In this document: positions 1 to 10,600 of the stretch, in pieces
Position numbering within the stretch: position 1 is the stretch's first letter
Layout of the letters: every line of letters starts with the position of its first letter
Assembly (NCBI GenBank): GCA_002049455.2
Contig: KV919154.1
Coordinates: forward strand, 1 to 62,467
Direction of reading: 5' to 3'
Length of the DNA stretch: 62,467 nucleotides
Source: Porphyra umbilicalis
Taxonomy: Eukaryota; Rhodophyta; Bangiophyceae; Bangiales; Bangiaceae
Made by a program: the position numbers and the translations under genes
Notes under the pieces: generated by a model
The model's database searches: none
What the model saw: the letters and a program-made list of their open reading frames with translations, nothing else
What the model was told of the DNA's origin: nothing

Positions 1-2722
1 GCCCGCCCCCCGATGCCGAGGCCGCCCATGGTCGCGGCAGCGCCGCGCGCTTCAGCATCGCCTGCTTGACGGCGGAGCTGTCACGCGCGTCAAACAGCAG
101 CCTGCCGAGGACGGCCTGCGAGTCGGCGTCCACCGCCGCCGCCAGCCGCGCGCCGGCCACCCAGGGCAAGGCCCCAGCCAATAGTTGGCCCGCGGGGCAG
201 CGCACAGGCGCAGCAGCAACAGCTGCGCCTGCAGTTCGGCGGGGGGCAGCGCCGCGATTGCAGCGACGAGCTCTCGATGCTGCGCCGCCACCGCGTCACA
301 CCCGCCGACACAAAGTCGTCGTCGCCGAGGGGGACAGAGAACTGCACCACCCCCTCAGCGGACCAGCCCCCATCCACCCCGCCGGCGCCGCTGCCCCCCG
401 CCGGGACCAGCCGACGCACTTGCGGGGGCGAGCTCAGCGTCCATCGCCGACCCCACGTCGGCCGCATCCGTCATCACCGCGGCGAGCACCTCCGGCGGCT
501 CCCGCCGCGACCACATCGTCGTGGAACGCGCGGACGAGGGCGCCGGGGTGCGTCGCCCGCAGCCGCGCCAGCACCAGCCAAAGTGCAGCGGCGTGGAGCA
601 GCGGGCCGAGCGGGTCGCCTGCTGGGCGCCCCGCTCAGCTGGCAGGCAAAGCCGCGACGGCGGGTGCGGGGAAGCGGGTCGAGCGTGTCGCCCTCGTCGC
701 CGCTGTCGGTCCGCTACCGGCGCCTCGGGCGCGGCGTCGTCGCCTGACGCCCAGCTATGAACGGACGGCGCCAGCTCCCCGCCGTACATCGCCTTCATGT
801 ACGGCGCGACAGCGGGAAGGGCGCGCGTCAGCACCGCCTCGGCGCCGCCCGTGACACCAGGTTGAAGGCGTTGCGGTAGTCGTATTGACCCACCGCATGC
901 CTGGGATGGAGGGCCATGTGGGCGCCCAGCTCGTGAAGCAGGCGCTCGCACGCGCTGGACACCCCCACCCCGAGCTGCGCCGGCGCGAACAGCTCCGCTG
1001 CCGCCGTTCGCACCGTCGCCGCCAACGCCGACGCCGCCAGCTTGCGCAGCGTCTCGGGTATGCCGATAGGCCGAAGCCCCGGCAGCCCGTCCTCCCCCAC
1101 CCCACCAGGCTTGGTGAGGAGGAGAAGGTCGGAGCCCGCAAGCGCGTGCGTGGCGACCGCCGGCACACGCGACACGAGCGCGTTCTCGCAAGCGCTGCAC
1201 CACGGCGACGAGGCGTCCTGACCGACCGCCAAGAGGCCCACAGGTGCTCGGGGCGAAGACCTGACGGACCCGGCGCCTCCGCGCGGGGGGCGGAGCGGAT
1301 TGCCACCACCACCGCCTCCCGTGGCTCCCGCCGCGGCACCGTCGTGCGGTCGCCAAAGTCCGCCGCCGACGCCAACTCGGCAGCGAACTCGGCCTCGACA
1401 GTAGCCGTTGTCGCCGTCGCGGAGGCGGCGGGGGGGAAGAGGCCGCGGGCCTTGGCCCAGACCGCGGCAGTCCGGGGCGCGGGCGGAGCCGCGCACAAGG
1501 CGCGCGCCGCGGCGCTCAGGCGCCCCGCACGCACAAGGCGGAGCGCACGCCGCTGCGACAGGGTGGCCCGCGCGGAACCCTGGCCGCCGTGGTGGTCGGC
1601 CGGGGGCGGGGTCGCCACCGGCCGCGCCCACCCCGCCCGCCAGATTCCCGCGTTGCGGTCGGCGAGCGCGGCGACAAAGTCGCCACGCAGCACCGCGGCG
1701 GCGCGGTTGGCGTGGAAGAGCGAAGGGCGCGGCCGGTCCGGCGCGTCAGCTGGCGCACGTACAGTGGCGTGCAGCAGCAGCGAGGGCAGCAGCAACAGCC
1801 ACAGCCACGCCTTCGCGTGCTCCGGCTGGCGGCGGACCCAGTCGAGGGCGTCCGCCGCCAGCGCGCCCCTCGCACCACACAGTGCAGTCGGCACGTGCTT
1901 GGTCGTGCGCGCCCCGGACGCCACGAGTGGCGCCCAGTCCAACGCCGCAGGGGCGACGCGCAGCAGAAGAAGGTCGCGCGCAGCGACCCAGGCGGCACGG
2001 TCGACCTCAAAGAGGTTTGCCACATCGCCCGGGTCGGGCGCCGCCCCGCCCTCGGCAGGCCCCGCCGCCGCCGCCGCACCCGCGGCCGGTTGCGCGGCTG
2101 CAGCAGCCGCCGCAGCCTCCGCCGCACGTGCGGCAACCGCCCGCTGCTTGCGGGGGTTGCCGTCGCAGAGCGCCTCGTGGGCGCTCAGCGAGCTGCGGCC
2201 GCGACGCCGCGCCGTGCGGTACGCCCGCTGGCAGTAGCGACACCCCCCCAACCCGAGGTCCGCCGCCACCGCCGCCGTGAGTTCGCCGATCTTGTGGGCG
2301 CGGGCGATGTGGGTGAAGCCTTGCGTCGACCGTACCCCGTCCGGAAGCACAACTGTGCAATCCCGGGCGGGGCACGTCGCGGGACCCCCCTCCGCCACCG
2401 GTGCGCCCGCCGCAGCAGCCGCACCGTCCCCCGCAACGCCCGCAGGGCCCACCGCGTCGCCCGCCGCGTCACCGGCCGCCGCACCGACTGCTGCCGCCGC
2501 CGCTGCCACCGCTGCACCGCCGCTACCGCCGGCCGCCCCAGCCGCGCCACCACCCGCCGCCGAGCGGCCGCCATCACCGGCTGGCCCGGCCGCCGCTCCA
2601 CCCCCGGGTGGCGCACCCGCCGAAACGGGGTGGCCACTCCCTCCCCCAGCGGACGCGGGCGCGGTTGTTGTGGACACCGCGCCCGCGCCCGCACCCGCGC
2701 CAGCCATGGGGTCGTCACTCAT
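1..2722 (-). pseudogene. E4 ORF2 remnant: zinc fingers and reverse transcriptase
   Basis: The start is the ATG at 2722, giving MSDDPMAG as in E1. The open part keeps an Ala/Gly-rich N-terminus, a C2H2-type finger and a second C2HC-type finger, then the reverse transcriptase region with the APGPSGLRPEHLWA block and the DYRNAFNLVSR motif A. The reading frame changes between about 1200 and 830, where E1 is continuous: motif A, the GAQQ motif B region and the Asp-Asp motif C region fall in different frames. In motif B the GDPLGPLL stretch is scrambled by a frameshift. The remaining sequence to base 1 is the post-RT thumb-like region, again in changing frames. It is a degenerate copy of a family whose function is target-primed reverse transcription. 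Confidence 0.8.
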
Positions 2723-4976
2723 GGCGCCCTCCGTCGCTGACGCGGGCCGCCGCACCCGGCCAATAAGGCCCGGGCGTGGCGGGGGGTGAAGGCGGCTGCA
2801 AGCGTGCCACCTCAGCACGCCGGCAGCCCCGGCAGGCGTCGCCGCCGCGGCCGCCGACCTGGTGATGGGCGAGCCTCGCAGGCGGCGGCGCTTGGCAGAG
2901 GCCGGCGACGCCGCCGGCGACACGGAGCGCGGCCGCGTGGCCGCGTGGGCCGTGCGGGTGCGCACCGGCAGCGAGGGCGGGCGACCGCTTCGGCGCGCCC
3001 GCATGCGCACGCGCGGCACGCAGGGCGGCCGCCGCGGCGGCACGCGCGGGCGGAAGACCGGCGTCCCGTCGTTGCGGGCCGTGGCGCCAATGTCCGCAGC
3101 GCCACGCTTGCGGCCCGGCGCGAAGATGGCAGCGCGACCGCAGCGGCCGCCATCGCGTCCGCGATTGCGGCCGCTGTGGGCGCCGCGACGGCGAAGGCGG
3201 AGCGGGCAACCCCTTCGCCGCCGACGCGCCCAATGTGTTCGCGGCGGCGGCAGGGGGGCGCGGCGCCGGCGACGGCGACGGCCAGGCGTGCCGGTGGCCG
3301 GCGCCAGCCGGAACGGGACCGGCGACACGGGGGCAATGGGCCACGCGGAGCAGCGGCGGCAGCAGCGCGCCGCGGCCGGCGCCCGGCGACGCGCGACGCA
3401 GGCGGCGCCACGAGCGCCGGAGGCGTGCGCGGCGACGGCGGCGAGGCCGGCGTTGGCGGCGGCACGGCTGCGGCCGCAACAGCGGAAGACGGCGTGGCGC
3501 GCGTCCCACCGCGAGCCGGAGGCGCGGGCGGGGCGACGGGGGCGGTTCCGCCGAGGCCGACGTGGCCCCGCCGGCCGCGGCCGCGACACGCACCCCGACC
3601 GAGTTCCGTGCGGGTGCGGTGCGCGTGTGCGCCGCGAGCGACGCGGCGGCGTCGGCGGGGGAGGCCCCGGCCGCGGCAGCGATCGAATTGCCGCGGCCGG
3701 GGCGGCGACGACAATTCCCTCCATCGTCGTCGCCGCCGTCCCCATCGCGCCGCCGAAATGCCGCTCGGGGGGCGGCGGGGACGGCCGCCGATCCGCATGG
3801 GATTGGCGGGCGGGGTTCCCCCCGCCCCGCCAACCAAAACCGGCGTGCTGCTTACAGCGCCCGCCGGCCGGGCCGCCACGCGAGCGGCGGCACCGGGCAG
3901 ACGTGCCGCAGCCGGACTGGCAGACGCGGTGGCGGCCGCCCTCCCCGCGGATGCGCGGCAAGCCGGCTCCGGACGTGCGCCTCCAGGGCTTGGCGCACGG
4001 GGAGGCGCAGCGCGCCACGCCGGGGCAGCTGCGCCAGCTTGTCCAGCAGCCGCTGGCGGCAGTACCCCGCCGAACCTCCCCGCGCGCTCGCCGCCGCCCA
4101 GCGCGCGGCGCCGAGCCGGGCCGAGCAGCGCTGGCGCCACGGGTCGACGCCGGGGAGGACACGCAACACCGTCGCTGCGTGTTCACGGCCCGCCGCCGCC
4201 ACAAACGCGGGGACCGCAGCGGCGACCAAAGTTACCTCGGTCGCCGCGCCGCAGCGGTCGACGTCCACAATGGCATGGACTCGACCCCCGTGACTTCCGC
4301 CAGCAGCGCCCAAGGCGGTGCTGGCGGACGTCCCGTGACACCCCCGAGACGTACAACGTCTCGAGGGTGAGAAGCGGGGGCGGCCGCCGGCGGCCGTGCG
4401 TTAGCTCCGCCGCCGCGGCGGCCGCGCGCGCGTCCGCGTCTTCGCCCCGGACCGCCATCCACCCCCGCGCCGCACCACAGTCGTCCCCTCCGGGGCCGCC
4501 GGCCCCCCGGCGGCAGCACCCTCGTCGCTTCGGGCGTCGCGCGCGACCGCATCGCGCCGCGCCCCACCCGCAACCGCCGCAAGCCAGCCGCCGCGCGCGA
4601 CCGCATCGCGCTGCGCAGCACCCCCAAAAGAACCAAGACGAAACGCACCGAGCCGGACATCTCCACCAGGGCAGTTCTCCACCATCTTGTCATTTTCCTT
4701 GGTTCTTGAAATCTTGCCACCTTGGCCGCCCTTGCCGCCCTTGCCGCCCTTGCCGCCGTCGCCGTCCTTGCCGCCCCTTGGAACAGCATCAGAACCTTGC
4801 ACGGCGGGGGGGGAGGGCCAACCAGGCAGGCGCGCGAGCAGGCGCAGCACCGGCGCCCGTCGATACGCCCGCCTCAACCGCCCCCCCCCGCGCCGACCGC
4901 CGCGGCGGCGGCGGCGGCGGCGGCCAACCAGCGTCCACGCCTCGCCGTCGTCGGCGGCGGAGCGCTTGGAAGACAT
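2715..4976 (-). pseudogene. E4 ORF1 remnant with RRM-like segment
   Basis: The most natural ORF1 start of the family is visible here. The ATG at 4976 gives MSSKRSAADDGEAWTLVG followed by an Arg-rich stretch. In E1 and E2 the matching ATG is followed by a 2-nt length difference. A Gly-Lys repeat region (near 4730-4780) and the LYVSGVSRDVRQHRL segment (near 4375) follow. The frame breaks near 4310, within the RRM-like segment, and again downstream. The final part, ending in GRHE, closes with a TGA at 2715-2717 that overlaps the ORF2 ATG by eight bases. A role as an RNA-binding coat protein is inferred from the RRM-like segment and its position, not shown. Confidence 0.65.
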
Positions 4977-5669
4977 GACCGCCCGCGGGTGGGGCGCCGC
5001 CAGGCGCCGTGCCGCCGCCGGGCTCGTCAATGCCCGGCGGCGGTCCGCCGGCACCCCGGCCACGCCCACGAGCGGCGGCCACAGCCGCCGCACCAACCGA
5101 CGAAACACGCACAGCGTCGGGGGCCGCGCCGGGAGGGGGCACCCCCCCACCACCACCCCCGCCGCAACGCCAACGCCCCCGACCGCCCGCGCACCTTGGG
5201 GGAGCACTGGCGGGCGTGCACCGCCAAGCGCACGACCGCCAGGGCGAGCACCGCGCGCGCGCGTACCGCCGGGAGCACCGCCGGCCACACCCGCAAGAGC
5301 AAAAAGACCACCGCCGGCACCCAGACCGGCGCCCGACACGCCCCCGGCAGTGACGGAAGCGTGGGGCCCCCCCCCCACAGGGGGGGGACCGACAGACACC
5401 GCCCCCCCGCGCCAGCACCCAAAGCGCGCCCGGCGGCAAGGGGACGCAGCGGCAGACCGCCAAACCCCGGATCCGCGGCCGCAGCCGCCGGAAAAAGACC
5501 GCCAGTGGGCGGGGGGAGGGGGGGGAAGGCCCCCCTACAGGTCCCCCGAGGGGGGAGCCGACAGCGCGCCCGCCAGGGGCGGGCGGGGGTGCGACCCCCG
5601 CTCTCACCCCCGTACGGGCCGGTGGTGGCGGTGAGCGGCAAGACCGGTCGCCGACCACAAACGCGGGGA

Positions 5670-5720
5670 CGCGATTGGACTGGATTGCGCAAATTATGCG
5701 ATCCAGTAATTCCAATCGCG
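5670..5720 (-). promoter_or_regulatory. E4 copy of the conserved 51-nt leader hairpin
   Basis: The ends CGCGATTGGA and TCCAATCGCG pair perfectly over 10 bp. Inside, CTGGATTGCG pairs with the opposite arm GCGATCCAG with one wobble. The E4 copy differs from the others at one position in the loop-proximal arm (ATGCG instead of ACGCG) and still folds. It lies in the leader between the tRNA body and ORF1. Confidence 0.7.
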
Positions 5721-6076
5721 CCACCGGCGTCGCCGTCGTGCTCACGAGGTCGAGAACCGCCCCACAGCGGTCCCCGCCGCCACCACCTCTGCCCCCCCCC
5801 CGCCATCACACACGCCCCCCCCCTCCCTCCAACCGCCAAACAAAGAGTCTCATGCCCCCCGTCCCCGATCCGCCCAAAAACTCCCGCGCCGCCGCCGCCC
5901 CAGCGCGCCCGCGCACCGCCCCGGCGTCCTCCACCGCCGCCCGCTCCACGCCCCCCCACGCCCCGATCTCCACCCACACGCCCCCCCCGCGCACCAAAGA
6001 AGCGCAAGGGTGGCGGGGACGCCCCCGCCCCCCGCACCGCCAAAGCGAGCCCTACCACCCGCAAAAGGAGCAATCA

Positions 6077-6154
6077 CTCTCCCACCGGGAATTGAACCCG
6101 GGTCTCCCGCGTGACAGGCGGGCATACTGAGTGTTTTACAGGACCACTATTCTA
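6077..6154 (-). tRNA. tRNA-Asp(GUC) remnant 4, missing the 5' acceptor strand
   Basis: The sequence runs from tRNA position 8 to discriminator G73. The anticodon loop CTGTCAC, T arm and 3' acceptor strand TGGGAGA are intact. The seven bases that should form the 5' acceptor strand are replaced by the 3' end of E3 (ATAAAC). The A box reads TAGAATAGTGG, and the D-loop insertion is a variant with T for A. The remnant cannot form a normal tRNA, but it keeps a B-box match GGTTCAATTCC and a TTTT run about 15 nt downstream. Confidence 0.85.
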
Positions 6155-6213
6155 GTTTATCACACGGTCGAGAATAAACTCCCCCTCACAGCCTCACTCG
6201 GGGGTGGCCCCCC
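6155..6213 (-). other. E3 3' UTR with two hairpins
   Basis: After the stop codon at 6214 the minus strand has a G-run/C-run hairpin (GGGG with CCCC around GGCCA). A second stem follows, AGTTTAT with ATAAACT, whose last base is the first base of the following tRNA remnant. The same two-hairpin layout, with different stem sequence, ends E1 and E2. Confidence 0.65.
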
Positions 6214-7671
6214 TCACTCAACAATGTTCGCAACCAGAGAATTTGGACCAAGTGGCCCCCGTCCGCTCGCACCCTCGACCTCCGCACCCATCCCAAAACT
6301 CCGACTGTACCCAATCGCCACCGCGCGGGAGTGCGACCGCCACAGCGCCACTGACACACGGGTCAGCAGGGCCGCGCGCGCCCCCGCGCGCTGCGGCCCG
6401 CCCAGCGCGTCGCGCAGCCACCGCCGGGTGGCGGGGCCGATGCGGCCGTACGCCTCCCACACCAACGGGGTGAAGGTGTGGGTGGTTCCCCGCCCAGCGA
6501 GGGCAGGGGCGTACTTGGCCCGCTTGGCCGCCTCGCGCGCCACGGCCGTCACCGGCCGCAGCGGCGCAGCGGCGGCGTCGGGCATGGCGCCAGCCGCGAA
6601 CGGCGCCGTCACGGACGCGTCCGCCCACGCTACCACGCCCGACGCGGCGTGCGTGGCGCACAGGTCTGGGCGGAGCGTGCCGCGGGATGCCGGCAGGGCA
6701 ATCTCCGCGACCACACCTGTCCACGACGGTGCCGCGCGCAGCGCCTCCACCACCAGGTGCACCACGTGGTGGTGGAGCCGTGCGTGAAGGGAAGACTGCT
6801 CCGGGCAGGCCGACAGAAAGTGCCGGCCCTCGGCGTCGGTGTCCCTCCCGCAGCGGCACCGCCGCCCAGGCGGCACCGACCTCGGCGGCGCGCCCAGCCA
6901 AAGCCGCACAGCCACGCGCATGGCCGCCCCGGTGAACGCAGTGCCCCCCACGCCAGGCGTGGGGAGCGCTGACAGCCACCGGGCGGCCCCGCCACCCTGG
7001 CACGCCGCCAGCCCGGCCCGCTGCCACAGCGAAAGCTCCGCGTAGATGCGGGCGCGGGCGGCGGCGTAGGCCGCCTCAGACAGCCCCCGCTGCGTGGCCG
7101 GCACCCCCCCCCAGCAGTGCCCGCCACGTGGCGGGCGACAACGACGCCGGGCTGTGTAGGCCCGCGGCCGGAGTGCTGGTCGCACCGGCGTCGCTCTGCA
7201 GGGGGATGGGTACGGGACCGGCAGCGCAAGCGCGTCCGGGTCGGTAGCGGCCGCCAAGGCGCCAGCAGGGGGCGGGGGCGCCCACAGGCCGGCATGGGCG
7301 CGGCTCATGGCGTGAGCCTGCTGGGCGTCCAGCAGCGCCAGCAAGCTCCGCCGGAGCGCCACCGCCCTCGGCGGGCCAGGCGTAGGGCCGGTATGCGAGG
7401 GCGGTGCGGCCGGCGGGGGAGGCGGCGGCTCCAGGTCCGCCGCGACTGGGGGCGGGGGAAACTCTATCGCGCCCCCCGGCCCCCAAAACCACACCCCACC
7501 GGCCGGTGGCGCGGCGGCGGAGGCACCCTCCGCTGCGGCCGCCACTGCACCAGGTGACCCGCTCGGGGAGGCGGCCTCGGCCCCCCCCCCGGGCGTACTC
7601 CCAGGCACGTGCGACAACGCCGCCGCATCTGGCAAGGCCGGCGGTGCCGCCGAGGAGGCAACTTCGGCCAC
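6214..7671 (-). CDS. E3 ORF2 C-terminal part: Cys-His knuckle and restriction-like endonuclease
   Basis: This frame carries the C-terminal part of ORF2 but is offset from the main frame that ends at 7464. One frame change therefore lies between 7464 and 7671 or just upstream. It contains a C-x-C-x9-H-x4-C knuckle (CRCG to HFLSAC), an H-rich helix, then the nuclease core RPDL followed by an acidic residue in AWADASV, and Lys residues in AAKRAKY. The conserved block TFTPLVWEAYGRIGP follows. This order is typical of the restriction-like endonuclease domain of R2/NeSL/CRE-type non-LTR elements, which nicks the DNA target and primes reverse transcription. The start given is only the first Met of the open frame. 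In life it would be reached from ORF2, not initiated here. Confidence 0.75.
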   Translation of the reverse strand: MAEVASSAAPPALPDAAALSHVPGSTPGGGAEAASPSGSPGAVAAAAEGASAAAPPAGGVWFWGPGGAIEFPPPPVAADLEPPPPPPAAPPSHTGPTPGPPRAVALRRSLLALLDAQQAHAMSRAHAGLWAPPPPAGALAAATDPDALALPVPYPSPCRATPVRPALRPRAYTARRRCRPPRGGHCWGGVPATQRGLSEAAYAAARARIYAELSLWQRAGLAACQGGGAARWLSALPTPGVGGTAFTGAAMRVAVRLWLGAPPRSVPPGRRCRCGRDTDAEGRHFLSACPEQSSLHARLHHHVVHLVVEALRAAPSWTGVVAEIALPASRGTLRPDLCATHAASGVVAWADASVTAPFAAGAMPDAAAAPLRPVTAVAREAAKRAKYAPALAGRGTTHTFTPLVWEAYGRIGPATRRWLRDALGGPQRAGARAALLTRVSVALWRSHSRAVAIGYSRSFGMGAEVEGASGRGPLGPNSLVANIVE

Positions 7672-10600
7672 CCCGCAGCAGCGCCGCCGGTCGCAGGCGG
7701 CCGCGCGCCAGTCGGCCCCGCCGCGGCCGACACGGCGCGCGTTGGCTCAGTGCCGCGGCGTCCCGACGGCCTCTGCAGCGCGCCACCGCGCGCGGCGCCG
7801 CCCGCCACTGGCGGCGGGCGCCCCAGAGGCGGGCCGTCGCCGTCGCCGCCCACTTCCAGGGGCCCACCGTCCGCAGCCGTGCACGGCACGGCGCGCAAGC
7901 CGTCCGCGACGGCGCGTAGGGCGGGCGAGTACGCCGCGCCTGCCCGCAGCGCGTCGACGCGAGACGCCAGCGCGGCGGCGGGCACGACGCGCGTGCGCCC
8001 GCCGATTCCGAGCCCGCCCATGGAGGTCGGCAGCGCCGCACGGGCCAGCGCCGCCTGCTTGACGGCGGAGCTGTCCCGCGCGTCGAACAGAAGACGCTCC
8101 AGGACGGACTGGGCGTCAGCATCGACGGCCGCAGCGAGGCGCGCACCGGCCACCAAAGGCAGGGCACGGAGCCAGTAGTTGGCCCGCGGCCCTGCGCACA
8201 GGCGCAGCAGCAGCAGCTGCGCCTGCAGCTCGGTGGGGGGGAGGGCCGCCATGGCGGTCACCAGCTCGCGGTGCTCGGCCGCCACCGCGTGGACCCCCGC
8301 CGACACAAAGTCAGCGCCGCCGAGGGGCACAGAAAACTGCACCACCCCCTCGGCGGCCCAGCCACCTGTCCACCCTGCCGGCGCCGGCGCCCCCGCCGGC
8401 GACCAGCCGACACACTTGGTGGGGGCGAGATCGGCGTCGACCGCCGCCCCCACCGACGCCGCGTCGGCCATCACGGCGCCGAGAACTACCGGCGGCCCCA
8501 GCGCCACCACGTCGTCGTGGAAGGCGCGGATCAGGGCGCCGGGGTGCGCGGCCCGCAGCCGCCGCAGAACCAGCCAGAGCGCGGCGGCATGCAGCAGCGG
8601 GCCGAGCGGGTCGCCCTGCTGGGCGCCGCGCTCGGCCGGCAGCCGCAGCCGCGTCGGCGGCGGGGGAGGGAGACGATCCTCCCCGTTGGCGTCGGCGTCG
8701 TCGGCGTCGACAAGCGGTGGCGTGACGTCGCCATCGACGTCGGTCGCCGCCCATGCGTACACCGCCGGCGCCGCTTCCCCATCGTACAGCGTCGCAAGAA
8801 GCGGCGCGACGACGGGGAGGGCGCGCGACAGCACCGCCATGGCGGCGGCGCGCGACACGAGATTGAAGGCGTTGCGGTAGTCCAGTTGGACTACCGCATG
8901 CCCGGGATGGTAGGCCAGGTGGGCTTCCATCTCGTGGAGCAGACGCTCACACGCGCTGGAAACCCCCACCCCGAGCTGCGCCGGCGACAGCAGCTCCGCC
9001 GCCGCCACCCGCACCGTCGCCGCCAGCGCAGACGCCGCCAGCTTGCGCAGAGTCTCAGGCATCCCGATCGGCCGAAGCCCCGGGAGCCCGTCCCCCCCGA
9101 CCCCCCCCGGCTTCGTCAGCAGAAGGAGGTCAGCGCCCGCCAGGGCGTGCGCAGCCACCGCCGGCAGGCGCAATGTGACGGCTTCGCCGACCAGCAGGTC
9201 GACGACGCCGACAAGCGCGTCCTGCCCGGCCGCCGACAGCGCCCACAGGTGCTCCGAGCGCAGGCCGGATGGGCCCGGCGCTGCACCGCGGGGCGCTGAC
9301 CGGATGGCCGCTACGACGGCGTCGCGCGACACCCGCCGCGGCACCAACGGGCGATCGCCAAAGTCGGCAGCCGCCGCCAGCTCCGCGGCGAACTCCGCCT
9401 CGACCGTCGCGGTGGTGGCGGAGGCTGACCACGCCGGCGGGAACAGGCCGCGCGCCTTGTCCCAGATCGCAGTGGTCTGCGGGGCGGGCGGCTCGGCCCG
9501 CAGCGCGCGGGCGGCGGCGCTGGGCCGGCCTTCACGGACGAGGCGCAGCGCGCGGCGCTGCGATGAGGACGGCTGCGCCACGCGCTGCCCCGCCCGCCGC
9601 GCCACCGCTGGTCGCTCGCCGACCGGCCGCCGCCATCCGGGCCGCCACACGCCGGCGTTGCGGTCGGCGAGCGCGGCGATAAAGTCGCCGCGCATTACCA
9701 CCGCAGCACGCTCGGCGTGCAGCAGCGGCGGGCGCGGTCGATCGGGCGCGTCGGCTGGCGCGCGCGCGGGGGAGTGAAGCAGCAGCGTGGGAAGTAGAAA
9801 CAGCCACAACCACGCGCGTGCGTGCTCAGGCTCGCGGCGGACCCAGTCCAAGGCGTCCGCCGCGAGCACCCGCCACGCCCCGAGCAGCGCGGACGGCACG
9901 TGTTTAGCCGTCCGCGCCCCAGACGCCACCAATGGCGCCCAGTCAGCGTCGGCCGGTGCGACACGCTGCAGAAATGCAGAACAGGCCGCTACCCAGGCGC
10001 TATGGTCGGCCGCGAAAAGGTCGGCTGCGTCCGCCGCGTCCTCGGCGGGCGTGGCCGCACCGTCCGCCGCCGGCGCGGGAGCAGCGCGCGAGCGCTGGCG
10101 CCGCGGGTTGCCCCGGCAGAGGGCCTCGTGGGCAGAGAGAGAGCTCCGGCCACGAGGCCCACGCGCCGAGCGGTATGCCCGCTGGCACCAGCGGCACCCC
10201 GCCACCCCGTACAGAGCTGCCGCCGACGGCGGCAGGTCCTCCTCCCCCACTACGTGGGCGCGCGCCAGGTGCTCGTAGCCCCGCTTCGACCGCACGCCGT
10301 CTGGCAGCACGACGTTACAACCCTTTGCAGGGCACGTCTGCGGTCCTGCATCCGCCGCCGCGGGGGTGGCCGACCCTGCCGCCGCCGCAGCCGAGCTCCC
10401 AGCCGGCGACTCGTCGCCGTTGGACGGCGGCCCGTCGGCCCCGGCGCCCCCGGGTGGCCGCCCAGCGCCCATAGGGCGGCCACGTCCCCCCCCCTCGGAC
10501 GAGGACACCGTGCGGGAAGGCACCGTGCCCTCGCCCACGCCCGCGTCAGTGCCGTGGGTGTCACTCATGACGACCCTCGTCGCTGACGCGGGCGCAGCGC

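Larger units (their letters stand above)
1..6076 (-). mobile_element. E4: tRNA-Asp-associated non-LTR retrotransposon, 3' part cut by window edge
   Basis: This is the fourth and most downstream copy of the array. On the minus strand it runs from the tRNA-Asp remnant at 6077-6154 through a leader (about 6076-4980), ORF1 (4976-2715) and ORF2 (2722 to beyond base 1). The body is closest to E1 in sequence, but the leader next to the tRNA is a more diverged type than that of E1 to E3. Both ORFs carry several frameshifts, so this copy looks dead. The endonuclease domain and 3' end lie outside the window. Confidence 0.85.

Noticed and set aside
66..2740. Several overlapping plus-strand frames across E4
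   Set aside because: Shadows of the ORF2 remnant; no recognisable motif in any.
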